64,000 nucleotides of DNA from Bryobacter sp. CoA8 C33 (GTDB taxonomy: Bacteria > Acidobacteriota > Terriglobia > Bryobacterales > Bryobacteraceae). The notes beneath the pieces are model-generated. The model saw only the letters and a list, made by a program, of their open reading frames with translations, made no database searches and was not told where the DNA came from. Numbering within the stretch: the stretch's first letter is position 1; each line of letters opens with the position of its first letter. Both the position numbers and the translations under genes were made by a program. The stretch is taken from the NCBI GenBank assembly GCA_019931185.1, contig JAINDK010000054.1, positions 17,519-81,518 on the forward strand, in the 5' to 3' direction. This document shows, in pieces, positions 54,467 to 64,000 of the stretch.

Positions 54467-55843
54467 TTATTTTGCGTCGCGGGGACGGAGCCAGGAGTCG
54501 AGGTTTAGACCGGGTTCCGGGTGAGTTGCGGCAAAGCGTGCTTCGAGGCGATGGCGGAGATTTTCAACGAGGGCGGGATACTGTGCGGCGACGTTGCGGA
54601 ATTCGCCGGGGTCGCGTTTGAGATCGTAGAGGCGAGAAATCGGGCCGGGGGTGGGCTGGTCGGTTTGATAGCCATCGAGGCGTTTGCGGCGGCCGGTGGT
54701 ATAGATGAACTTCCAATTTTCCCAAATCAAGCAAGCCTCTTCATTTTCGAGATAGACGCTAAAAATCTCATCTCTTGGTGGAGATTCAAAGAGGTCCCGG
54801 CCGTGGGTAGAGGGCAGCCGGTTGGACAGCTGGAGCAAGCGGGTGATGGTGGGGGAGATGTCGATACTTTCCGTGCGGTGGCGGATGACCCTGCCGGCGG
54901 CGAGCCGGCCCGGCAAGCGCATCATGAGCGGGACATGGAGGGCGGGCTGGTAGAAGCAGTGCTTTTCAAATCGGCCGTGATGGCCGAGATTGTAGCCATG
55001 ATCGGCCATGTAGACGACGAGGGTATCCTCGGCGTGGCCGAGATTGTCGAGGTGGTTGAGCACGCGGCCGACGCTGCGATCGAGATAGTGGACACTGGTG
55101 TAATAAGCAGATATTATTCCTTGCTTGTCGGTGGGGCTTAAGTCACGGAAAATAAGCGGGATTTGCCAGGCGTCTTCGGGCCCGACGGCCGGAACGGGGA
55201 AGCGGGATGGGGCAAAACGGGCGGCATCGTTGGAGGGGAAGTCAAAGGGGGAGTGAGGTTCCTGGATACTGAACCAAAGGGCGAAGGGTCCCTGTGCATG
55301 GTGGGTGTCGAGCCAATTTCGGGCTTGGTCCCATTGCCAGGCTGTACGCATTTCATGCTCGCGAAAGGGAAGTGCCTGGGCATCGGCGTTGAGCCAGGTG
55401 CGGGCAGGGTCCCGGAAGGGCCGCCAGGGGGGCCGCGGCCGACCCACGGCCTGTTGCCAGCCGCGATGAATGTGGTCTTCGGTCATGGCGGTGGCGAAAC
55501 CGTGCATGCCGTGCTCGCCGGGGCGGTTGAAGTGCATTTTGCCGAAAACAGCGGTTTGGTAGCCATCGGCGGTGAGCAGGTCGGCTAGGGTTGTTTGCGA
55601 TTCGGCGAGGGGCGTTTTTAGAGTGGTTACGCCGGCGGCGTGGGGATAGAGACCGGTGAGGATCGATTGACGGGACGGGGTGCAGACCGGAGAGTTGCAA
55701 TGGTTGGCGGCGAAACGGGTGGACTGGCGGGCGAGGCGATCGAGATTCGGAGTAACGGCCAAACGATTACCGTGAGCGCCGAGGACATAGCCAGCATGGT
55801 CGTCGGCGATCAGCAAGAGCAGGTTCGTTTTTCGGTTGGGCAT
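54467..55843 (-). CDS. Arylsulfatase-family sulfatase
   Basis: A 458-residue type I sulfatase. The formylglycine motif CTPSR (C54-x-P-S-R58) is intact, preceded by the calcium-binding LLLIADDHAG (Asp 14-15) and followed by ILTGLYPHAAGV; the late VYMADHGYNLGHHG and KHCFYQPALHVPLMMRLPG supply further metal ligands. No clear signal peptide is present, so its location is uncertain. Substrate unknown, possibly a sulfated polysaccharide fragment. It is the first gene of the minus-strand run and diverges from the ATP synthase operon. Confidence 0.92.
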   Translation of the reverse strand: MPNRKTNLLLLIADDHAGYVLGAHGNRLAVTPNLDRLARQSTRFAANHCNSPVCTPSRQSILTGLYPHAAGVTTLKTPLAESQTTLADLLTADGYQTAVFGKMHFNRPGEHGMHGFATAMTEDHIHRGWQQAVGRPRPPWRPFRDPARTWLNADAQALPFREHEMRTAWQWDQARNWLDTHHAQGPFALWFSIQEPHSPFDFPSNDAARFAPSRFPVPAVGPEDAWQIPLIFRDLSPTDKQGIISAYYTSVHYLDRSVGRVLNHLDNLGHAEDTLVVYMADHGYNLGHHGRFEKHCFYQPALHVPLMMRLPGRLAAGRVIRHRTESIDISPTITRLLQLSNRLPSTHGRDLFESPPRDEIFSVYLENEEACLIWENWKFIYTTGRRKRLDGYQTDQPTPGPISRLYDLKRDPGEFRNVAAQYPALVENLRHRLEARFAATHPEPGLNLDSWLRPRDAK

Positions 55844-55972
55844 CGATTAGAAATGATCGTATCGGAGTGGGAGAGGGATGGGAAAGGCAGATTCTGATTT
55901 AGCAACACTTCATAAATAAAAATTCATTATACGATTTGATTGAATTTCTAGTTTGACAAGAAATCTTGCAGT

Positions 55973-56001
55973 TTGGCAGTTACTTTGTTAAGATCTAGAA
56001 T
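55973..56001 (+). promoter_or_regulatory. Sigma-70-type promoter of the ATP synthase operon
   Basis: TTGGCA (-35, 5/6 match) and TAGAAT (-10, 5/6 match) separated by 17 bases, 67 bases before the atpF' start, in an AT-rich stretch that stands out from its surroundings. A second TTGACA at 55953 lacks a good -10 at the right distance. Confidence 0.65.
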
Positions 56002-56067
56002 TCTGGTGAGGTCAAAGGAGCATCATGTTCCTTCGTTCTCTTCCTATTCGAAAAGCTCAAAACTCAC

Positions 56068-56517
56068 ATGGAACAGATGCTCTCCAGCGCAGGAGCTCTG
56101 CTAATAGAAGCCCTGCCCACATTCGTAGTTGTCGTAATCCTTCATTGGTATCTGAAAATGATGTTATTCCAGCCACTCGAAAAAGTGCTGTCGGATCGTT
56201 ATGCGCAAACGCAGGGAGCGCGGGAGAAGGCAAATGAGGCGATTGCGGTGGCGGAAGAAAAAGTGGCGGAATATGAAGCCAAGCTGAGAGGGGCGCGGAC
56301 GCAGATTTACCAGGAGCAGGAAGCGTGGCGCAAGCAATTGCTTGATGAGCAGAGCCGGAGTGTGGCGCAGGCCAGGGAAGAAGCGAAGGAGCAAATTCAG
56401 CAGGCAAAGGCGGACTTGAGCGCGCAACTGGAGCAGTCGCGGCAAGTGCTTTCGCGCGACGCGGAAGGTCTGGCCGAGCAAATTGTGCAGGGGATCCTGA
56501 AAGGGAGCAAGAACTAG
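56068..56517 (+). CDS. atpF': ATP synthase F0 subunit b'
   Basis: A 149-residue b-type peripheral stalk subunit: one N-terminal TM helix (ALPTFVVVVILHWYLKMMLF), FQPLEKVLSDRYAQTQGAR as in b/b' proteins, then a long charged coiled coil. It is the first of two b-type genes, as in organisms with a b/b' heterodimer. No strong ribosome site precedes ATG 56068, though AAAGGAG lies 48 bases upstream before another ATG. The stop overlaps the next start. Confidence 0.9.
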   Translation: MEQMLSSAGALLIEALPTFVVVVILHWYLKMMLFQPLEKVLSDRYAQTQGAREKANEAIAVAEEKVAEYEAKLRGARTQIYQEQEAWRKQLLDEQSRSVAQAREEAKEQIQQAKADLSAQLEQSRQVLSRDAEGLAEQIVQGILKGSKN

Positions 56518-57071
56518 TGATGGGAAGATACCTGCCGCTGTTATTGCCGTTATTGTTGCGGGCGGCCGAGGAGCATGGCGGTGAGCATGCCAGCACGGAG
56601 CTGACTTACAAGTGGATCAACTTCGCGATTCTGGCGGCGGGCCTGCTATACCTGATGGCGAAGTTTTTGTTTCCGGCCTTGAAGGCCCGGTCGAATGCGA
56701 TTCATCAAGACTTGGCCGAGTCGGCGGTCGCGGTTGAGAAAGCGAATGCGCGAGTGGGGCAGTTGACGGGCAAGCTAAGCCGGTTTGATAGCGAATTAGC
56801 GGAGATGCGGACGAGGGCGATGGCGGAGCGGGAAGTGGAAGCGCGGCGGATAGCCGGGCAGACGGCAAGTCTGCTCGAAAAGGTGGCGGCGCAGAGGGAG
56901 ACGGAGATCCATAATCTGACGCAGGCGGCGCAGGGGCAACTGCGGCGGTTCACGGTGGATAAGGCACTTGAAATCGCGCAGGGGCGGTTGACTGGGCAGA
57001 CCGACCCGGCCACGCAAAGTGGACTGGTGACGGCGTTTATAAACGACTTGAAGAAACAGGGGGCACGCTAG
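56517..57071 (+). CDS. atpF: ATP synthase F0 subunit b
   Basis: A 184-residue b subunit: signal-like hydrophobic start, acidic periplasmic EEHGGEHAS, TM helix INFAILAAGLLYLMAKFLF, and a long coiled coil ending in the delta-binding region. GTG 56517 overlaps the preceding TAG; ATG 56520 is equally possible. The N-terminal hydrophobic segment before TM1 is seen in other acidobacterial b subunits. Confidence 0.9.
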   Translation: MMGRYLPLLLPLLLRAAEEHGGEHASTELTYKWINFAILAAGLLYLMAKFLFPALKARSNAIHQDLAESAVAVEKANARVGQLTGKLSRFDSELAEMRTRAMAEREVEARRIAGQTASLLEKVAAQRETEIHNLTQAAQGQLRRFTVDKALEIAQGRLTGQTDPATQSGLVTAFINDLKKQGAR

Positions 57072-57074
57072 TCG

Positions 57075-57620
57075 ATGTCGGAAGCGCTTGCGGGACGGTA
57101 CGCGACGGCCTTTGCGGATATCTTGTTCGCTCCGAATGCGCCGATTGGAGCAGAGCAGGCTTTGTCTGAGTTGCGTGGAGTGGATGAGATGGTGGCGGCG
57201 GCGGCGGACCTGAAGCATATTTTGAATTCACCGGCTGTGTCGCGGGTGAGGAAGCGTGCCGTGGTGGCGAAGTTGGCCGAGCAGACGGGGATATCGGCGA
57301 CGACGAGAAACTTTCTGTATGTAGTAATTGACCGCGGACGGGCGGCGCTGCTGCCGGTTTTGCGGAAAAAGGTGGAAGACTTGGTGGATGCGCGGCGAGG
57401 CGTGGCGCGGGCGCAAGTGGCGACGGCGGCGGCCTTGTCGGAGCAACAGAAGGCGGCGCTGGCCAGCGAGCTTTCGCGCGTGACCGGCAAACAGGTTGTG
57501 TGTGAATTTCATTGGGATCCGGCATTGTTGGGCGGCGTGGTCGCCCGCATCGGCTCCACGGTTTATGATGGCTCGGTCCGCGGGAAACTGACCGCGTTGA
57601 AGAGCCGGTTATCGGCATAA
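57075..57620 (+). CDS. atpH: ATP synthase F1 subunit delta
   Basis: A 181-residue delta subunit (OSCP), linking the stator to the alpha/beta ring: N-terminal helical domain LAGRYATAFADILFA, and the conserved C-terminal GGVVARIGSTVYDGSVRGKLTALKSRL. Starts 3 bases after atpF. Confidence 0.95.
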   Translation: MSEALAGRYATAFADILFAPNAPIGAEQALSELRGVDEMVAAAADLKHILNSPAVSRVRKRAVVAKLAEQTGISATTRNFLYVVIDRGRAALLPVLRKKVEDLVDARRGVARAQVATAAALSEQQKAALASELSRVTGKQVVCEFHWDPALLGGVVARIGSTVYDGSVRGKLTALKSRLSA

Positions 57621-57628
57621 TCTTTTAG

Positions 57629-59173
<1,545 letters not shown>

Positions 59174-59191
59174 CCAGGAAAGCAGCAGGCC

Positions 59192-60052
59192 ATGCCGAGC
59201 TTAATTGACTTACGCCGCCGAATCCGGTCGGTAAAAAATACGCAGCAGATCACGAAAGCCATGAAGATGGTGGCGGCCGCTAAGCTGCGCCGGGCGCAGG
59301 AGCGCGTGCTGGCAGCGCGGCCCTATGCGGAGATTTACTCGCATATGCTGGCGGACGTTGCGGGCGCGGCCGCGGCGGCGGGGGCGGAAGTCAGCCATCC
59401 GCTGTTGGCGGTGCGTGCGGAAAAGCGAATCCTGTTGGTGCTGGTGACGAGTGATCGCGGTCTGGCCGGGGCGTTTAATTCGAACCTGACGAAGGCGGCC
59501 TGGGCGTTTGCCGGGGAGCACCAGGAAGCGGAAATTCTGGTGGAGGCGATCGGGCGCAAGGGGCGCGATTTCTTCCAACGGCGGAGCGTGAAGCTGACTG
59601 GGGAGCATCTTGGGGTGGTTGATAAGGCCCGGTTTGCGGACGCCTCGGCGATTGCGCGTAAGGTCGCCGGATTGTACGAAGCCGAGGAGATCGATGCGGT
59701 CTATCTCATCTACAACGAGTTCAAGAGTGTGATCTCGCAGAAGCTGACGCTGACAAAATTGCTGCCCGTGGCCATGGAGGCGAGCGAGGAGCCGAAGGAC
59801 TACATCTACGAGCAGCCGCCGGGACAATTGCTGGGCACGCTGTTACCAAAGTATGTTGAGACGGGGATTTACCGGGCGATGCTGGAGAGTGCAGCCAGTG
59901 AGCACGCCGCGCGAATGACCGCAATGGATGCGGCGACGACGAACGCCGCCGATGTGATTGAAGGCTTGACGCTGCATTTGAACCGCGTGCGTCAGGCAAG
60001 TATTACGAAAGAAATTATTGAAATCGTGAGCGGCGCCGCCGCTTTGGGATAA
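59192..60052 (+). CDS. atpG: ATP synthase F1 subunit gamma
   Basis: A 286-residue rotor shaft: N-terminal LRRRIRSVKNTQQITKAMKMVAAAKLRRAQ, central TSDRGLAGAFNSNL, and the C-terminal helix MTAMDAATTNAADVIEGLTLHLNRVRQASITKEIIEIVSGA (in parts). Typical length. Confidence 0.98.
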   Translation: MPSLIDLRRRIRSVKNTQQITKAMKMVAAAKLRRAQERVLAARPYAEIYSHMLADVAGAAAAAGAEVSHPLLAVRAEKRILLVLVTSDRGLAGAFNSNLTKAAWAFAGEHQEAEILVEAIGRKGRDFFQRRSVKLTGEHLGVVDKARFADASAIARKVAGLYEAEEIDAVYLIYNEFKSVISQKLTLTKLLPVAMEASEEPKDYIYEQPPGQLLGTLLPKYVETGIYRAMLESAASEHAARMTAMDAATTNAADVIEGLTLHLNRVRQASITKEIIEIVSGAAALG

Positions 60053-61522
<1,470 letters not shown>

Positions 61523-61525
61523 GCT

Positions 61526-61930
61526 GTGTCAACGTTCATACTGGAAGTAGCGACGCCGGAAAAGTTGGTGGTCCGCAACGATGCGAGCGAGGCGCAGATC
61601 CCGGGATCGGCGGGGATGCTGGGTATCCTGCCGGGACACGCCTCCCTGATCAGCGAAATCGAAGCGGGAGAGTTAACGTACATTCTCGAAGGCAAGAAGC
61701 GAACCCTGGCGGTGGCGAAAGGCTGGGTGCAGGTTACGGCCAATAAGGTGCGCGTGCTGGTGGATTCCTGCGAGGCTCCTGAGGAGATTGACGTCAAGCG
61801 GGCTGAAGAGTCACTGAAGCGGGCCAATGCCCGGCTGCTGAGCCCGAAGCAAGACTTGGATATCGCACGTGCGTTGAACGCAGCGAAGCGAGCACAAGCG
61901 CGGCTCGAGGTTGCGCGCGGTAATTCCTAG
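61526..61930 (+). CDS. atpC: ATP synthase F1 subunit epsilon
   Basis: A 134-residue epsilon subunit: N-terminal beta barrel (LEVATPEKLVVRNDASEAQIPGSAGMLGILPGHASL) and a C-terminal two-helix domain. GTG start 3 bases after atpD. No T-rich terminator follows, so transcription may continue into fdhD. Confidence 0.95.
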   Translation: MSTFILEVATPEKLVVRNDASEAQIPGSAGMLGILPGHASLISEIEAGELTYILEGKKRTLAVAKGWVQVTANKVRVLVDSCEAPEEIDVKRAEESLKRANARLLSPKQDLDIARALNAAKRAQARLEVARGNS

Positions 61931-61969
61931 CGCGGTTGTGTACCGCGTGCGGAGACAGCAGGCGGTGTG

Positions 61970-62776
61970 ATGATGAAGCGAAGACGCGATGAGCAGGCGG
62001 GCGGGACGATGCGAACGGCCGTCGTGCGTCATATCGTGGGGCGTCCAACGAATGCGGAATGGGACGAGGTGGCAGTCGAGTCGCCCCTAGGAGTGTGGCT
62101 CGACGGGCGTCCCTATGCGACGCTGATGCGTACCCCGGGGGAGGATGAAGCACTGCTATTGGGTTTTCTGCTGGCTGAGGGTGTAATTGAGGGAATCGGT
62201 GATGTTGTTTCGATTGAAGCCAGTGGACATCCGGAAGCGCAGGAATGCCGTGTACGCTTGCGGCAGCCGGGCGCGGCGCCAGTCAGTGTACGAAGTACAC
62301 TGGTGAGTTCGAGTTGTGGGGTGTGCGGCCGGACGAGCATTGTGGAGTTGTTGGACCGAATGGAGCCGATTGCAGCGATGCGAGTGGACCCGGTGCAACT
62401 GACGGGTTGGCTTGGGGTATTGGGAGCGGCACAGCAGCTATTTCCGCGAACCGGGGGAGTGCATGCGGCGGCGCTGTTTACGCGGGCAGGGGGCTTAGTC
62501 GATTTGACCGAGGACGTGGGGCGGCATAATGCGCTCGACAAGTTGGTGGGGCGAGCGATGCGGCGTGGGGAATTGCCGCTGCGCGAGCGGGTATTGGTGA
62601 TGAGTTCGCGGGCGAGTTTTGACATCGTGCAGAAGGCGGCGTTGGCGGGGCTGCCGGTAGTGGCGGCGATGGGAGCAGCCTCGAGTTTAGCGGTGGAGAC
62701 GGCGCGGGCCACGGGAATTCAGTTGTGTGTTTTTTTGCGCGAGGGTGGGGTAGTTGAGATAGGATCAGGGCGATGA
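61970..62776 (+). CDS. fdhD: FdhD-family sulfurtransferase for formate dehydrogenase maturation
   Basis: FdhD moves sulfur from IscS to the molybdenum cofactor of formate dehydrogenases. The protein (about 268 residues) has [16 protein letters not shown] with the catalytic Cxx[32 protein letters not shown], and [36 protein letters not shown] in outline. No formate dehydrogenase gene is in the window. Starts at GTG 61967, ATG 61970, 61973 or 62009 ([11 protein letters not shown]) are possible. The stop overlaps the next gene (ATGA). Confidence 0.93.
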   Translation: MMKRRRDEQAGGTMRTAVVRHIVGRPTNAEWDEVAVESPLGVWLDGRPYATLMRTPGEDEALLLGFLLAEGVIEGIGDVVSIEASGHPEAQECRVRLRQPGAAPVSVRSTLVSSSCGVCGRTSIVELLDRMEPIAAMRVDPVQLTGWLGVLGAAQQLFPRTGGVHAAALFTRAGGLVDLTEDVGRHNALDKLVGRAMRRGELPLRERVLVMSSRASFDIVQKAALAGLPVVAAMGAASSLAVETARATGIQLCVFLREGGVVEIGSGR

Positions 62777-63453
62777 GAGCACTATTGCTGGTGGTGGCGG
62801 TGTTGGTGCTGGCGGCGAGCCAGTTGCCGGAGTGGAAGCCGATTTTCAATGGCAAGAACCTGAAGGGCTGGGTGAATGTGAATACCGACCCGGATACGTG
62901 GAGTGTGCGCAAGGGTTTGCTGGTGTGCAAGGGCAAGCCGATCGGCGTGATGCGCAGTGAGCGTGAGTACGAGAACTTTTTGCTGCATATCGAATGGATG
63001 CATCTTGAGCCGGGCGGGAATTCGGGGGTGTTTGCCTGGTCGAGTGCGGTGCCGAATGAGCGGACGCGGTTGCCGGACGGTGTGGAGATCCAGATGCTGG
63101 AGCTCGATTGGCCGAAGTTGAATCAGCGCAATGGGGTGATGCCGCCAGTGGCTTATGTGCACGGGGAGTTGTTTGGTGTGGGGGGAGTGAAGGTGATTCC
63201 GGACAACCCGCGGGGAGAGCGAAGTAAGTCGATCGAGAACCTATGCAAGCCGCGTGGGGAGTGGAATACCTATGATGTCGTGGCGGTGGATGGGACGATT
63301 AAGCTAAGCGTGAATGGCAAGTTTGTCAACGGGATCGCGAAATCGACGCGGAAGAAAGGGTATCTTTGTCTGGAATCAGAGGGAGCGGAGATTCACTTTC
63401 GGAATATCCGGCTGATGGAGTTACCGCCTAGCGGGACACCAATGGCGCCTTAG
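62773..63453 (+). CDS. DUF1080 (3-keto-disaccharide hydrolase-like) exported protein
   Basis: A 226-residue protein with signal peptide and a concanavalin-like beta-sandwich of the DUF1080/3-keto-disaccharide hydrolase family, common in Planctomycetes and Acidobacteria. Key phrases: [98 protein letters not shown]. It starts within the fdhD stop codon and its stop overlaps the convergent receiver gene by 4 bases. Confidence 0.92.
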   Translation: MRALLLVVAVLVLAASQLPEWKPIFNGKNLKGWVNVNTDPDTWSVRKGLLVCKGKPIGVMRSEREYENFLLHIEWMHLEPGGNSGVFAWSSAVPNERTRLPDGVEIQMLELDWPKLNQRNGVMPPVAYVHGELFGVGGVKVIPDNPRGERSKSIENLCKPRGEWNTYDVVAVDGTIKLSVNGKFVNGIAKSTRKKGYLCLESEGAEIHFRNIRLMELPPSGTPMAP

Positions 63454-64000
63454 TCGGTGGCAGAGGGACTTGAGTGTTTTTCAAGGCAGCGGCGCAACAC
63501 CTGAGCCATCAATTCCCGGGCAATCGGCTTAATGAGGTATTCGTCCATGCCTGCTTCGAGACACTTTTGGCGGCTGTCAGGAGTTGCACTCGCCGTCAGG
63601 GCGATAATCGGGAGATGATTCGGTTGGGGTAGGGATTGCTCTTTTTTGCGGATCTGCTGGGTTGCGGCAAGACCGTCGAGGACGGGCATTTGGCAATCCA
63701 TGAAGATCGCGAGATAATCTCCGCGTTCCCACATTTCCACTCCCTCCGAACCATTGCTGGCGATTTCGACCTGAAAGCCCAGCTTTTGCAAGAAAGCTCT
63801 ACTGATCTGCTGGTTGACGGGATTGTCATCCACAACCAGCATTTTTCCACGTGTTTCACCGTAAGCGTCACCCGAACACCATCCTTGCGGAACGGAGTTG
63901 GGTTCTGGTGAGCTGAGGGGATGACGCGAACGCAGAGTAAGAGGAATAACCGGGCAGCGGAGCTGGTGGCAGGATTTGAGCGGAGCGGGTCGACGCGGAA
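63450..64000 (-). CDS. Response-regulator receiver protein, probably C-terminus of a hybrid kinase (partial)
   Basis: The minus-strand frame is open to the right edge without a stop. The C-terminal 125 residues form a receiver: [23 protein letters not shown] with the acidic pair, [13 protein letters not shown] with the phospho-acceptor Asp, ALTASAT, and the switch lysine in YLIKPIARE. Upstream codons ([19 protein letters not shown]...) stay in frame and look like a worn receiver or linker. The ATG at 63842 could also be a start of a stand-alone receiver, but the open frame and NPVNQ wording (typical of hybrid kinases) favour a longer protein. Confidence 0.8.
   Translation of the reverse strand, partial: PRRPAPLKSCHQLRCPVIPLTLRSRHPLSSPEPNSVPQGWCSGDAYGETRGKMLVVDDNPVNQQISRAFLQKLGFQVEIASNGSEGVEMWERGDYLAIFMDCQMPVLDGLAATQQIRKKEQSLPQPNHLPIIALTASATPDSRQKCLEAGMDEYLIKPIARELMAQVLRRCLEKHSSPSATD

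Noticed and set aside
61931..61969. Terminator after atpC
   Set aside because: A 5-bp CGCGG/CCGCG hairpin exists but no T-run follows.

Overview
The window looks like chromosome from an Acidobacteriota bacterium of the Bryobacterales/Solibacter type. The evidence is high GC, Oar-like TonB-dependent receptors with an N-terminal carboxypeptidase-regulatory domain, a TIGR03437-type ('Solibacter C-terminal') secreted protein, paired DUF1501 and DUF1549/DUF1553 proteins, and an ECF sigma/anti-sigma/DUF3106 cassette. Genes are packed tightly and no gene-free stretch exceeds about 260 bases. I saw no IS element, prophage or CRISPR array.

Layout. 1-2.8 kb (minus): the 5' part of a type III-A-like CRISPR operon (csm1/cas10, csm2, csm3, and the first codons of a fourth gene that runs off the left edge). 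The Cas10 has no HD nuclease domain, no zinc-binding cysteines and no GGDD cyclase motif, while Csm3 keeps its RNA-cleaving aspartate. 2.8-12.9 kb (minus): two DUF1549/1553 plus DUF1501 pairs and a large secreted Ig-like protein, reading directly into the csm genes. 12.9-22 kb: an SH3-like secreted protein, a PhoX-like phosphatase, a tandemly fused D-aminoacylase-like protein, a nidogen-like/TIGR03437 protein with a -1 frame break at a T-run, and a cytochrome P450.

22-34 kb (plus, apart from two genes): a TonB receptor with a membrane dipeptidase; the ATP-grasp/alpha-E/transglutaminase triad; an FG-GAP protein (minus); biotin carboxylase, biotin carrier and a DnaC/IstB-like ATPase; DinB (minus). 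34-41.8 kb (plus): an MFS transporter fused to a HELGH metallopeptidase-like domain, two CPHC thioredoxin-fold proteins, tRNA-Arg(CCG), and a second TonB receptor ending in a strong terminator. 41.8-55.8 kb: a TPR protein (minus), a ceramidase and AmpC-like beta-lactamase pair (plus), then a long minus-strand run (sulfatase, sigma, anti-sigma, DUF3106, hybrid kinase, SMP-30, adenosine deaminase-like, membrane glycosyltransferase). 56-63.5 kb (plus): an ATP synthase operon atpF'-F-H-A-G-D-C without atpB/atpE, then fdhD and a DUF1080 protein. A receiver-domain protein (minus) runs off the right edge.

The main point of interest is the stripped-down type III CRISPR effector at the left end, which the sequence predicts to be a target-RNA slicer without cyclic-oligoadenylate or DNase output. 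Next are the MFS-peptidase fusion, the slippery-site frame break, and an apparent change of strand composition near 33.9 kb. All domain calls come from reading motifs by eye; no database search was run.
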